A program made the translations under genes and the position numbers. Below, piece by piece: positions 7,506 to 16,723 of a DNA stretch of 64,000 nucleotides. The DNA is taken from NCBI RefSeq assembly GCF_001629705.1, contig NZ_CP015378.1, positions 1,240,001-1,304,000 on the forward strand. The letters run 5' to 3'. The first letter of the stretch is position 1; each line of letters starts with the position of its first letter. This DNA is from Fictibacillus phosphorivorans (lineage in GTDB: Bacteria > Bacillota > Bacilli > Bacillales > Fictibacillaceae). The notes below the pieces were generated by a model. It ran no database searches. It saw only the letters and a list, made by a program, of their open reading frames with translations, and was not told where the DNA came from.

Positions 7506-9185
7506 ATGAACATCTTGTTATTTTCCATCATTGTGGGGCTTGCTGCAGCATTGGTAATATTTCCGATCTCTAGCAACAAAAAGCCTGTAAAAAAAGAAAA
7601 GAAAAATAATCTTACGGGTGCCATGATTGGTATCGTTATATGTACCATTCCTGTTATATTTGTTTTCTATTATATAACGAATCTTGATCGTAATTTTTCT
7701 TCCATTTGGATTTTAGCAATTATTGTGACTGCGATTGGTGCGTTCTTTGCAACAGGTAAAGAAAGGTTGATCAAGGTAGTCTTATTTCTTATCAGCTTGA
7801 TTGTAGGCATCTATTTTCTTTCTGCCGGATTGTTCAACGCAGATGAAAAATATCAGGCATCTAAAATGATTGAAAAGACAGAGATCGAATCGTTTGATGA
7901 GAATGAAACTCCAGCAAGTGTTCCGCCAAAATTTGCAAGAAATAAAATGAGAAAGTCGTTTGGTCAAGTGCCAAACACGAGCTTTTATGAATTAGGAAAT
8001 CTGCAGATTCAAAAAGTGGATGGTAAATATGTATATATCGCACCCGTAGAGTTCTCAGGACTTTTCAAGTGGTGGAACGGTGAAGTGACACCAGGATACT
8101 TTACATTAAGCGCGACTGATTCTTCAGCCAATCCAAAGTTTATTAAATCTGAGATGAGCTACACACCCTCTTCTTATTTTAATAAGAACGTTGAACGTCA
8201 CATGCGTTCAAGTTTTCCAGAATACATTTTCTACGGAGATCCACAACTAGAGATCGATGATGACGGAAAGCCGTTCTACATTCGCTCCTATGGAGAGTTC
8301 ATCTCAGCTCGTAACGGCTTTAAAGTAGAAGGTATTGTTGTAACAGATCCGGAAAATGGAAATACAAAGAAATATTTGATCAAGGATATTCCAGCCTTTA
8401 TTGATGGAGCTGTATCTCCAGAAACAGTCAGTTTGCAAAACAGTTACTTTGGTAACTATGTGCATGGTTTCTTGAACAGCAAATTCGGTAAAAAGGATGT
8501 AAAACTACCGTCTGATGAAGGAACGGAAGCTAACGTAAGTCCAATTTTTGATGAGAATGGAGATATGTTTTATTTTACCGACTTCACAAGTCCGAAAGAG
8601 GGAGTCGACTCTATGCTTGGTTATTCTTTAACAGATGCAAGAACGGGGAAGGCAACCTATTACACTGGTAATCTTGAAGAGTCTTATATGGATTCTGAAG
8701 GAGCTTTAGAGATCATTGAAAAGAAATTTATCGAGAAAAAATGGGATGGAGAGATGCCTGTACTCTACAACTTTTATGGAGAAGCAAGCTGGCTGACCCC
8801 GGTTCTTGATTCGAATGGATTCTTGCAGAACTATTTTATCGTTTCTGCCGCAAATCCAGAGATCTCTGTATATGCCAATACACCGAATGCTGCAATAAAA
8901 CAATATAAAACAGCATTACAAAGAGGCGGAGGATCTGTGGACGGAACTTCGAATGCGGAAGAAAAACAAATATCAGGAAACGTCCTGCGTGTTTATAAAG
9001 AAAAAGTTGGAGATTATACGATCGTATCCTTCTTATTGAATAACCGTAAGAGCTATATCGTCTCTTCAGAAAGTAACCCGTTAGCGATCTATTTAAAAGA
9101 ACAAGATAAAGTTAATGTTACGTATCAAAATACAGGGGAAGCGTTCTTACCTGTAACGAAGATCGAAATAGATGGTTTAGAATAA
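7506..9185 (+). CDS. Membrane-anchored protein with large extracellular domain, 559 aa
   Basis: Four membrane helices at the N-terminus (about residues 2-20, 36-56, 66-83, 90-108) are followed by a roughly 440-residue hydrophilic region probably outside the cell. That region opens SVPPKFARNKMRKSFGQVPN and then has tyrosine- and tryptophan-rich beta-type segments such as KYVYIAPVEFSGLFKWW, a repeated pattern of Y..Y and acidic turns, and a C-terminal 70-residue beta-rich piece. I do not recognise a named family. An ECF-type promoter upstream suggests a role in the response to envelope stress. It is monocistronic and ends at a strong terminator. Confidence 0.8.
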   Translation: MNILLFSIIVGLAAALVIFPISSNKKPVKKEKKNNLTGAMIGIVICTIPVIFVFYYITNLDRNFSSIWILAIIVTAIGAFFATGKERLIKVVLFLISLIVGIYFLSAGLFNADEKYQASKMIEKTEIESFDENETPASVPPKFARNKMRKSFGQVPNTSFYELGNLQIQKVDGKYVYIAPVEFSGLFKWWNGEVTPGYFTLSATDSSANPKFIKSEMSYTPSSYFNKNVERHMRSSFPEYIFYGDPQLEIDDDGKPFYIRSYGEFISARNGFKVEGIVVTDPENGNTKKYLIKDIPAFIDGAVSPETVSLQNSYFGNYVHGFLNSKFGKKDVKLPSDEGTEANVSPIFDENGDMFYFTDFTSPKEGVDSMLGYSLTDARTGKATYYTGNLEESYMDSEGALEIIEKKFIEKKWDGEMPVLYNFYGEASWLTPVLDSNGFLQNYFIVSAANPEISVYANTPNAAIKQYKTALQRGGGSVDGTSNAEEKQISGNVLRVYKEKVGDYTIVSFLLNNRKSYIVSSESNPLAIYLKEQDKVNVTYQNTGEAFLPVTKIEIDGLE

Positions 9186-9202
9186 TATGAGATAACGAGA
9201 AA

Positions 9203-9238
9203 AAAAGGCAGAGCACCTTTGATTGTGCTCTGCCTTTT
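9203..9238. terminator. Bidirectional terminator
   Basis: A 14-bp perfect stem with an 8-base loop between convergent genes, A-run on the left and T-run on the right. Confidence 0.9.
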
Positions 9239-9239
9239 G

Positions 9240-10262
9240 CTATTGTTGTGGAATATATCTTCTTGCGCCTGAGAACTCTACTGCATATGCAGGAGCTGAG
9301 ATCGGATCGAGTCTTACTGTAGAAGCCGTATTTGGAGAGTGGATCATCATACCGTTTCCTGCGTACATCGCAACATGATGAACGCGTCCTTTTCCTTCAT
9401 CATAAGCAAAGAACATTAGATCACCTGGCTGCAGTTGATCTTTATCAACGATCAAGCCTTCTTTAGACTGTGGTCCAGAGTCTCGTGGTATCGTAATACC
9501 ATTTGCTTTATGGATGGTGTGAGTAAATCCAGAGCAATCAAATCCAAATCCTGATGCACCAGCCCATAAATAGGGAAGACCGAGAAATTTCTTACCTTCT
9601 TCTACAAGAGCTTCTCCAGTTGGTACAGGAATATCACGTTCACTTTTGTATACTTTTGCGTCTTTCGCATCAAGCCAGCGCACTTTTCCTTCAGGGGTTA
9701 GAACAGCAATTGTTTTTGATAATTTTTTAATGACAGGTAACTTTGTGTTATAGCTTATTTCAAGATCTTTTTTGTGCCCGAATGGCCCTTTAAAAAGCCA
9801 CGCTGTAGGACTTGTAATCAATGCAAAATGTTTTCCTTCGGTTTTTTTGAAATGGTCAGAATAAGTTAATTGTGCCAGTGGCATCCATCCTGGGTAGCCG
9901 AGCTCGTTTCTAGGAGTAGGCTGGCCGTAGACCGCAACTTTTACCCAGTCACCTTGTTGCTCTAAAATATGTACTTTTTGACCGTATAATGCTTGTGTTT
10001 CAAGCTCACCAACTAACCAAAGCTTTTCTTCGTATGTCATACTTGTTGTCCAGCTACGTAAGTCAACAGGTTGGGCAACGGATGCCTGATCTACCGGTCT
10101 TGCCGCATTCGGTCCTACCCAAAGGGTTGCTGCAGCAACATTCACATACATGTCACTTCCTACAATATCTTTCTCTGGTGTTCCTTTTTCTGCTGAAGCT
10201 GTGTTTGAAAAGATACCAAAAATAACAGCGAGTGAAAATAGGACTTTAAGAAATTTTTGCAT
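9240..10262 (-). CDS. Secreted NlpC/P60 cell-wall endopeptidase with SH3 domains
   Basis: A 340-residue protein with a signal peptide (basic MQKFLK, hydrophobic core, cleavage likely after ASA near residue 24), SH3-like segments (about residues 40-210), and a C-terminal NlpC/P60 domain. Catalytic residues are the cysteine in DCSG (about 243), a histidine in HHVAMY (about 295-296) and the third residue in IHSPN (about 308). The architecture matches YkfC-type gamma-D-glutamyl dipeptidyl peptidases that trim wall peptides, although here there is no neighbouring dipeptide epimerase gene as in the ykf operon. The ATG follows AAAGGAG. Confidence 0.92.
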   Translation of the reverse strand: MQKFLKVLFSLAVIFGIFSNTASAEKGTPEKDIVGSDMYVNVAAATLWVGPNAARPVDQASVAQPVDLRSWTTSMTYEEKLWLVGELETQALYGQKVHILEQQGDWVKVAVYGQPTPRNELGYPGWMPLAQLTYSDHFKKTEGKHFALITSPTAWLFKGPFGHKKDLEISYNTKLPVIKKLSKTIAVLTPEGKVRWLDAKDAKVYKSERDIPVPTGEALVEEGKKFLGLPYLWAGASGFGFDCSGFTHTIHKANGITIPRDSGPQSKEGLIVDKDQLQPGDLMFFAYDEGKGRVHHVAMYAGNGMMIHSPNTASTVRLDPISAPAYAVEFSGARRYIPQQ

Positions 10263-10429
10263 CGTGATCTTCGCTCCTTTTTCTCTTTTTCTACACCATT
10301 CGTGTTATGGGTGAGGCATTCCTTTTATCTATCAGAAAGATAAGTCGAAAAGCCCTCTGTATGTTTTGAATATCTAAAGCCAATGTACTAGAAATAAAAT
10401 CGTGCAGGTAAAAAGAAGGGTATAAAAAA

Positions 10430-10450
10430 ACACCTCTATATAAGAGGTGT
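10430..10450 (-). terminator. Short terminator of the site-2 protease gene
   Basis: An 8-bp stem ACACCTCT / AGAGGTGT followed on the minus strand by a run of T. Confidence 0.65.
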
Positions 10451-10458
10451 AAAGTAAT

Positions 10459-11706
10459 CTAACTGATTAAGAAACGGTTTGCATCCATAAGTTGATTTCC
10501 GTAAACAACAAATGCGGATAACACTCCTGCTAATAATAGATACATGATCAACACGATGACTTTTGTTTTTGTGTTTGATACGTAATAGTTTTTCGTTTGT
10601 TCAAATTGTTTTTCCGTTTTAGCTTTTTCAGCTAACAAACTTTGTTCATATGCCTCAAATAGGTTGCTGTGGCTAAAGTTCGGAAGTTCCTCTATTGCTG
10701 CCATTTCTTCAGGATCAGCTTCTTGATACATGTTATGAATATACTCTCTCTGACGTTGATTGCTCTCATATTCTTTTAAGAGTGTTTGTAAGAAACGTTC
10801 ACGATTGTTTAAAATTTCAATCTCCACTAATGTACGATGTTTACGAATTTTCTTCTTATCCTGCAGAACAGGGAACGAATACCCGGTTGGCATGTTTCGT
10901 TTAAGTCTATCTTTTGCAACGCGCACATCTTCTAAGTAAGTACCGATGATATAACCAAAGTTAGGCATGTCCTTGTACTCATCCATCTCTTGATTAATCT
11001 CTGTGAGTTTGTCTTGTTCTGATTGAAATAGCGTAAGTGTTTCTTTTAGTTTATCTTGTTCAAAGTCTTCACGTACTCGTTTCCACCAAGTTAAGATACC
11101 GAAAATAAAGACTAAGAAAATGATTGGATCCGGTGAGATGAACAAATATGGGATTACTAGCAATAAACCGATGAACCAGATCTTAGTAGATAGGACTCCG
11201 ACGATTCTTCCCCCATCAAGTGGTGAGACTGGAAACAAGTTAAATAGATTGATTAAAGCCCCTAAGAAGATGACCAAGCCCCAAAATGGTTCTCCAGTCG
11301 TTTCATACAAAAACACAGCTGGTAAGAAAGACAATAATCCGAACAAAGGTCCTGCATATGCAATGTAAGCTTCATCTTTAGCATTTTTAGGCATTTCTTT
11401 CATACCGATTGCGGCACCCATAAACGGGATAAAAATCGCCGGGGATGTTTTAATCCCTTTTTGTTTAGCCGCAACTAAATGGCCCATCTCATGCACAAAA
11501 ATTAAATAAACGATGGCTACTGCGAATTTCCAGCCATAAAACGCCGCGTAAGCTCCAAGAGATATGAACATAGAGATGAGTGTAGCAAATTTTCCTAATT
11601 TCAGTAGGCTGAATACCCACTTTAACTTACTTAGTAGAAATAAACCGATTCCCGCAATGATAGTCCATATGCGGGATTGGTTTTGTTTTTCAGCTTTTTG
11701 AGCCAT
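10459..11706 (-). CDS. Site-2 protease family (M50) membrane metalloprotease
   Basis: The zinc-binding HEMGH motif lies in the first third (VHEMGHLVAAKQKG) and the second metal motif in NLFPVSPLDGGRI, both within an N-terminal membrane domain of about six helices. A long C-terminal soluble, charged helical region (about residues 210-380) precedes a last membrane helix. The size (415 residues) and C-terminal extension are larger than YwhC-type proteases. Substrate unknown. I chose the ATG at 11706, 7 bases after GGGGGA; an in-frame TTG at 11721 lies upstream of that site. Confidence 0.9.
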   Translation of the reverse strand: MAQKAEKQNQSRIWTIIAGIGLFLLSKLKWVFSLLKLGKFATLISMFISLGAYAAFYGWKFAVAIVYLIFVHEMGHLVAAKQKGIKTSPAIFIPFMGAAIGMKEMPKNAKDEAYIAYAGPLFGLLSFLPAVFLYETTGEPFWGLVIFLGALINLFNLFPVSPLDGGRIVGVLSTKIWFIGLLLVIPYLFISPDPIIFLVFIFGILTWWKRVREDFEQDKLKETLTLFQSEQDKLTEINQEMDEYKDMPNFGYIIGTYLEDVRVAKDRLKRNMPTGYSFPVLQDKKKIRKHRTLVEIEILNNRERFLQTLLKEYESNQRQREYIHNMYQEADPEEMAAIEELPNFSHSNLFEAYEQSLLAEKAKTEKQFEQTKNYYVSNTKTKVIVLIMYLLLAGVLSAFVVYGNQLMDANRFLIS

Positions 11707-11896
11707 AAATGAATCCCCCAACTATAGTTTCTTATTTCTATCTTAAAGGAAATACGTAGAAAGGGGAAAGAAGTTTCTTCTTTAAGAATTTCCTTAATAG
11801 ACGGTTTTTTGAGTGAAAAATCGGGGTATACGACAATTAAGTACCCCTCTATTAATAGGAAAGTGTTGCGAATGCTGTTATAGATGAGAAGGAGTG

Positions 11897-12307
11897 ATGA
11901 GTTTGGCTTTACATGACCATCCATATATTAATGAAGCATTTGTTCTAAACAAAACGGAAGTGATCAAAGCAGTGGAAGCCTATTTATTACGTGAAGGTTA
12001 TGAAACGGGAGATAGCATGAAGGCAGATGGAGTAGATCTGATGGCAAAGAATGAATATCATACTCTCCTGATTGCAGCTCAAGGAAATTTGTCAGAACTG
12101 ACTGCTTATCAGAAACAAGATGATTTTTCCATGCAACTTGTGAATCTACTAAAAAGTCATGAAAAAAACCCTGCTAAAACCCTTGTGCTTGCTCACCCAG
12201 ACACTCCCAGCTATCGAGAAAAAGCGAACACGATCAAGCATGCGTTGGATGATCTTGGAATGGTAAGGTTTTGGGTCAAAGAAGACGGGACGATCGAGTG
12301 GGAATAG
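11897..12307 (+). CDS. Hypothetical protein, nuclease-like fold possible
   Basis: The product (about 136 residues) is a single soluble domain. The order helix, GYETGD...DGVDLMAKNEYHTLLIAAQGN, then later KTLVLAHPD resembles the restriction-endonuclease-like fold (G-D-Lxxx...LLIEVKG), but the E-x-K catalytic pair is replaced by A-A-Q, so it would not be an active nuclease. That comparison is inference. ATG 11897 is close to the GAAGGAG site; a TTG at 11903 has better spacing. Monocistronic with its own terminator. Confidence 0.65.
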   Translation: MSLALHDHPYINEAFVLNKTEVIKAVEAYLLREGYETGDSMKADGVDLMAKNEYHTLLIAAQGNLSELTAYQKQDDFSMQLVNLLKSHEKNPAKTLVLAHPDTPSYREKANTIKHALDDLGMVRFWVKEDGTIEWE

Positions 12308-12322
12308 AAATTAAAGAAAAAG

Positions 12323-12345
12323 GCACCGGAGTAGAATTCCGGTGC
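12323..12345. terminator. Terminator between convergent genes
   Basis: An 8-bp GC-rich stem GCACCGGA / TCCGGTGC with a 7-base loop. Confidence 0.75.
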
Positions 12346-12707
12346 TATTTTACTTTTTCGATTGTGTCGTGGCTTGCTTCATACAATTCTGGTAAAACTT
12401 CCATCTCTTCAATTTCGCGCTTTGTCTTTTCGGTTCCTAATAAGTAGAGATATCTAAATAGTTCGTAAACCAGTTTGCTGTCTTTTCCTCGATGATATTC
12501 AGCATGCGATTCAGAAAAGTGTCTTTTCGGTGAGAAGATATCCAAGCCTTCTTGCTTATTGTTTGCGTGCATTTTAGCAAATAGATGCTCGAGCTGTTGT
12601 TTTTCATCGTAGGATGCTTGAATTTCAAAATAATGAACATGATCGTCAGTAGGAAGTGGCTCCAAATCACCTTTAGCCGTTACATAAAACGTTCCTTTTT
12701 GTTCCAT
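12345..12707 (-). CDS. Conserved hypothetical protein, 120 aa
   Basis: A soluble acidic protein that opens MEQKGTFYVTAKGDLEPLP and continues HYFEIQASYDEKQQLEHLFAKMH. Small Bacillus proteins of this pattern are known to me only as conserved hypotheticals, sometimes labelled hydrolase/acyltransferase without evidence. No catalytic motif, signal or membrane segment is visible. The ATG at 12707 is 9 bases from AAAGGAGG; an in-frame TTG six bases upstream is less likely. Confidence 0.7.
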   Translation of the reverse strand: MEQKGTFYVTAKGDLEPLPTDDHVHYFEIQASYDEKQQLEHLFAKMHANNKQEGLDIFSPKRHFSESHAEYHRGKDSKLVYELFRYLYLLGTEKTKREIEEMEVLPELYEASHDTIEKVK

Positions 12708-12778
12708 TATCAAAAACCTCCTTTTTCCTTTTCATACCTCAGTTAAGTTACTTTGAAACATAGGATGAAGAAAATAAA

Positions 12779-12810
12779 AACAAGAAGCTAGATGCTCTTA
12801 GCTTCTTGTT
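12779..12810 (-). terminator. Terminator overlapping the GNAT gene end
   Basis: A 12-bp stem AACAAGAAGCTA / TAGCTTCTTGTT that includes the last codons of the gene; T-rich on the minus strand. Confidence 0.75.
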
Positions 12811-13366
12811 CGTATAGATCGGCATTCTTTTTTAGGAGGGAATAGATATACATATCAAAATAGTGATCACCAACTCTTTGATGTTCGCGTAATAATGCTT
12901 CTTCATGAAACCCGAGTTTAGTTACTAGTGAACGGGAAGACTTATTTTCTGGTCGGATCACAGCGGCTATTCGGTTAAATTCCATTCCGTTAAATCCATA
13001 ATGAAGAATGGCTCGCAACGCTTCATTCATGAATCCGTTATGCCAATGAGCGCGGTTTAGTTCATAGCCCAACTCTGTTCTTCGATCTGATTTGCTCCAA
13101 TTGTGAAACCCGCACGTTCCGATCAGCTTATCTTGTTCTTTTAGAATGATTCCCCACCGTATGGAGCTTCCTGTGGAGAAGCCTTTTTCAAAAGCTTGAA
13201 TGAGCTCATAAGCCTCTTCTTCCTTTTTTAGAGGTTCCATTCCATAAAACTGTAATGCGTCAGCATCAGAGAACGCTTCATATATTTCTTTTACATCCGA
13301 TTCTATTACAGGTCTTAATCTAAGCCTATCTGTTTCAATAACTGGAAAATGATCGTATGTATTCAA
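12788..13366 (-). CDS. GNAT N-acetyltransferase, RimJ/RimL type
   Basis: A 192-residue acetyl-CoA-dependent acyltransferase. The N-terminus ETDRLRLRPVIESDVKEIYE is typical of the RimJ/RimL group; the middle has IGTCGFHNWSK and ELGYELNRAHWHNGFMNEAL (acetyl-CoA binding region), and ENKSSRSLVTKLGF closes the domain. Substrate is unknown; this subgroup includes ribosomal-protein acetylases and antibiotic-modifying enzymes. The start is TTG with AGGAGG 8 bases upstream. It lies 15 bases downstream of the HD-GYP gene on the same strand and may be co-transcribed. Confidence 0.88.
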   Translation of the reverse strand: MNTYDHFPVIETDRLRLRPVIESDVKEIYEAFSDADALQFYGMEPLKKEEEAYELIQAFEKGFSTGSSIRWGIILKEQDKLIGTCGFHNWSKSDRRTELGYELNRAHWHNGFMNEALRAILHYGFNGMEFNRIAAVIRPENKSSRSLVTKLGFHEEALLREHQRVGDHYFDMYIYSLLKKNADLYEQEAKSI

Positions 13367-13381
13367 AAAAGACCTCCTGGT

Positions 13382-14878
13382 TTAAGAAATAGATTTTAAT
13401 GACATCTCTTCAATGAAAAGTTGAGCTAAATATGGATCCCATTGTGTACCTTTTCCTTCTTCCAATATCGCCAATGCTTTTTCGTGAGTCATCCCTTTTC
13501 GGTAAGGTCTATCTGAGGTCATCGCATCGTACGCATCGGCAACTGCGATGATTCTCCCGAAAATAGGAATATTTTCTCCAGCCAGTTGTTCAGGGTAGCC
13601 CTTACCATCGTAACGTTCATGATGATAACGAACACCTGGAAGCAGCGGTTGCATAGCGTCAAAAGGCTGTACTTGCGCAAGGATATCTGCTCCTATAACT
13701 GGATGCTTTTTGATTTGTTCAAATTCCTCTGAAGTTAATTTGGCCTCTTTTAGTAAAACAACATCAGGAATTCCAATTTTTCCAATATCGTGCAAAAGAG
13801 CTGCTTTTCGAAGTTGGACCAATTGTTGAAACGGCAATCCTGCCATCTGACCAATCTTCATCGCATAATCGGCAACTCGTAAGCTATGCCCCGCTGTATA
13901 AGGATCACGTGCATCTAGTGTAGCAGCCATCGTCGCAAAAAAACTTTCAAGCAGCTGTTTATTTTCATGCTCTCGAGATTGTATCGCTTGCGCCATATGA
14001 TTAAAACCTTTTATGAGTTTAGAAAATTCATCTGAGTACAGATCGTTGACTTTGGCGTTTGAATTACCGGTACGAACTTCATACATGCCTGCTTGAAGTT
14101 CGTTCATAGGCTGTTGAATATCTTTAAACAACAAATAGGCTCCATAGATCGCAAAAGAAATACCAATCAATAAGATAAAGAAAGCCCAGCTCCAATACGA
14201 TCCATTTACTGGTGCTGAAAGATGGTATAAGCGTACTTGATTCGCAAGTGCGAATAAAAGAAGTGGAAACGTTCCTATAAATAAAGTACTCCACTGAATC
14301 TTTCGTTGAATAGATATATGTTTTGATGTTGCTAAAGAAAGTATTTTTCCATGGTCTTTCAGTGTTCGTTCTTGGATAGAACGAAGTACAGGCTGAACGG
14401 CTTTCGTTGTTAAAAAGAACTCAATAATGGCATGCATCCCTGCCACTAAGATCGCTCCGAGTGAGGCAAGATACATGTAATAATAGGGAAGTGATAAATA
14501 ATCAAGTGAGATTGCAATAGCTGTTAAAGAAAGTGCTGGTATGGATAGTCCTAACAGATGCGGACCGAGAATTCGTTTTACCGTTCTGATCGGAAAGTGA
14601 TGAGCGTGAAAATAGGTTTTTTCAGCAAGCTGTATGACAGGTTTTTGTTTGGAAAAGTAATTCTTAAATACAGCTGTATGCATACGAAAAAACACATATT
14701 CAAGTGAAAACATAATCATGCAAGAAGTGAGTAGAATACCACACAATATCATAAATTCCAACGTTGATAAGCGGAGTGTAGTAAAAACAAATACCCCTCC
14801 TACTCCTAATACAGCAGCGGTTGAACCAATCACATAATTTTTCAATAAACGTTTTTCAAAATTCTCGTAGATTTTCAA
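13382..14878 (-). CDS. Membrane HD-GYP domain phosphodiesterase with HAMP
   Basis: This 498-residue protein has about six membrane helices in the first 250 residues, a HAMP-like linker (IQQPMNELQAGMYEVRTGN onward, about 255-310), and a C-terminal HD-GYP domain. Conserved motifs are DPYTAGHSLRVADYA, HDIGKIGIP (363-371) and HHERYDGKGYP (419-429), all intact, so cyclic-di-GMP hydrolysis to GMP or pGpG is predicted. No periplasmic sensor domain is obvious, so sensing is probably within the membrane. The start is TTG after GGGGGAA. It pairs conceptually with the GGDEF cyclase at 22820. Confidence 0.93.
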   Translation of the reverse strand: MKIYENFEKRLLKNYVIGSTAAVLGVGGVFVFTTLRLSTLEFMILCGILLTSCMIMFSLEYVFFRMHTAVFKNYFSKQKPVIQLAEKTYFHAHHFPIRTVKRILGPHLLGLSIPALSLTAIAISLDYLSLPYYYMYLASLGAILVAGMHAIIEFFLTTKAVQPVLRSIQERTLKDHGKILSLATSKHISIQRKIQWSTLFIGTFPLLLFALANQVRLYHLSAPVNGSYWSWAFFILLIGISFAIYGAYLLFKDIQQPMNELQAGMYEVRTGNSNAKVNDLYSDEFSKLIKGFNHMAQAIQSREHENKQLLESFFATMAATLDARDPYTAGHSLRVADYAMKIGQMAGLPFQQLVQLRKAALLHDIGKIGIPDVVLLKEAKLTSEEFEQIKKHPVIGADILAQVQPFDAMQPLLPGVRYHHERYDGKGYPEQLAGENIPIFGRIIAVADAYDAMTSDRPYRKGMTHEKALAILEEGKGTQWDPYLAQLFIEEMSLKSIS

Positions 14879-15172
14879 ATTCCCCCGCCTTTCTTACTAT
14901 TACTTTTAAAAAGATATTATTAGCATACCTTACAAAAAGTTGGAAAAAAAGCAATTTTTCAACACTTTAGAACATTTTTTGCTAAAAAATAGGTATTTGG
15001 ATTTATAAATAAGAAATAGAAGAAAAAAGAAATGGGGGATTAAAAACGGAAGTTCTAGTGAGTTGTTGCTAAGTATAGCATGCATGATTATGGTGCAAAA
15101 TACACAGGATGGATAATTATTCGGAATAAAGGGTATGAAATGGTATATCGAAGTAGGAAGGGAGATTGAATC

Positions 15173-15901
15173 ATGGCATTATCTACACAAGAAATGGACC
15201 ATTTTAAACAAATCTTATTATCACGAAAAGAAGAGATAAAAGGAATGAGAGAAAGAAACGACTCTTTTGGTAATGATTCAGAATTTCCGAAAGAATCAAC
15301 GGGTGAACTATCGAATTATGATAATCATCCTGGTGATCTTGGTACAGAATTATTTGAAAAAGAAAAAGATATTGCTTTAAACGATTTACATGAAAAAGAG
15401 CTAGAAGATATTGAAACAGCTTTAAAGAGTATTGATAAAGGTGAATATGGAGTCTGTAAAACGTGCGGCGAGGACATTGTGAAAGAACGCTTAGAAGTAG
15501 TCCCTTTTACACTGTATTGTAAAGAACATAGTCCTGGACAAGATTCATCAGATGATCGTCCAATTGAGGAAGAAGTAATTGGTCCAGATTATAAAAATAG
15601 AAGCAATGATAATAAAGATGCTACGTTCTTTGACGGAGAAGATGCCTGGCAGTCCGTTGCTAAATATGGTACGAGTGAAACACCTTCAGACTTTACTGAT
15701 CCTGACAAAAGAGACTATAACGAGATGTACGAAGACTCTGATGATGATGACGGGTTTGTAGAAGAATATGAAAGTTTTGTTGCTACAGACATAACAGGAA
15801 ATGAAAGAAAGGTTGTCCAAAACAGAAACCATGAGGAATATGAAGAAGAGTTAGATAGGGAAGAAGAGAAGGAATCCGATCGAGAAAAATATGATAAGTA
15901 A
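15173..15901 (+). CDS. yteA: YteA family zinc-finger sporulation protein
   Basis: A 242-residue acidic protein. Residues 1-125 form a DksA/TraR-like region: a helical start ALSTQEMDHFKQILLSRKEE, a stretch with NYDNHPGDLGTELFEKEKD, and GEYGVCKTCGEDI...RLEVVPFTLYCKEH, giving cysteines of CxxC plus CxxH-like type. The rest is highly acidic (EDSDDDDGFVEE, EEELDREEEKE). This matches Bacillus YteA, found in spore-formers, role unknown. The ATG follows GGAAGGGAG. About 290 bases upstream are AT-rich with no gene. A strong terminator follows. Confidence 0.92.
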   Translation: MALSTQEMDHFKQILLSRKEEIKGMRERNDSFGNDSEFPKESTGELSNYDNHPGDLGTELFEKEKDIALNDLHEKELEDIETALKSIDKGEYGVCKTCGEDIVKERLEVVPFTLYCKEHSPGQDSSDDRPIEEEVIGPDYKNRSNDNKDATFFDGEDAWQSVAKYGTSETPSDFTDPDKRDYNEMYEDSDDDDGFVEEYESFVATDITGNERKVVQNRNHEEYEEELDREEEKESDREKYDK

Positions 15902-15906
15902 AACAG

Positions 15907-15935
15907 AAGGCGCTGCGATTTTCATGCAGCGCCTT
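15907..15935. terminator. Bidirectional terminator after yteA
   Basis: A 10-bp GC-rich stem AAGGCGCTGC / GCAGCGCCTT, 9-base loop, T-rich right flank. Confidence 0.9.
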
Positions 15936-15938
15936 TGT

Positions 15939-16574
15939 TTATAAAAGTAAAGAATATAATCGATAAGCAAGGAAACTGGAAAAACCGATCAGACCGATCC
16001 CAGCTATTCTTGCTAGCCACCTAATCGTCAGCTCATTGATCAGCGAACGAAAAAAATGAACGGTAAAGGCTACATTTAGGTTCCACATGACAATCCCTGC
16101 AATGATACAAAGACTTAACCCTATTCTTATGAGTTCACTTGTTGTAGAAGGTATGCTTTGAAGTGAACCACCATAAACACCGAACCAAAACATGAAATTA
16201 TAGGGATTCATAAGAGCGATAACAAAACCTGTCCAAAAAGGTCTTTTCTGTTCAATAGTATGCTCTGTTAATAACGGTAATGGTGCAACAGAATTTTTTA
16301 TGGTTGATATTCCTAAGTAACTTAAGAGTAAAATGCCGATTAACAGCATGCAGATTGTTATCCATTTCTCTTGTAGAAAAGGCGAAAGTCCTAGGAATAT
16401 AAAAGACATAAACAAAAAATCCGCACAAACTGCCCCAATCCCAACGAGCCAAGATGGCCAAAAACCCCCATATAATCCATGTTTAATCATCTCAAGTTTT
16501 ATAGGGCCGATTGGAATAGCTAAGCTGATACCAAGCATAACAAAATGAATACTCAATATCATGATCTCGTTCAA
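15939..16574 (-). CDS. LysE/RhtB family exporter
   Basis: A 211-residue, six-helix membrane protein. The family signature lies at the N-terminus: LGISLAIPIGPIKLEMIKHGLYGGF, equivalent to the PGP..A.....GG motif of LysE transporters, and MNPYNFMFWFGVYGG near residue 125 corresponds to the NPK..lff motif. It should export an amino acid or related compound; specificity unknown. The start is TTG after GGGGGAG; an internal ATG four codons later is the alternative. Confidence 0.88.
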   Translation of the reverse strand: MNEIMILSIHFVMLGISLAIPIGPIKLEMIKHGLYGGFWPSWLVGIGAVCADFLFMSFIFLGLSPFLQEKWITICMLLIGILLLSYLGISTIKNSVAPLPLLTEHTIEQKRPFWTGFVIALMNPYNFMFWFGVYGGSLQSIPSTTSELIRIGLSLCIIAGIVMWNLNVAFTVHFFRSLINELTIRWLARIAGIGLIGFSSFLAYRLYSLLL

Positions 16575-16723
16575 AACTGCTCCCCCTATTCATAGGACTT
16601 GTCTAAGTTACTTCCAAAATATGAAAGAATAATCTGAAATAGTACGGAAGGAAAAATAAAAGACAAAGCGAAAAAGTTATGTAATCATTAAGAATTACAT
16701 TCTGAATATAAGGAGATTGTAAT

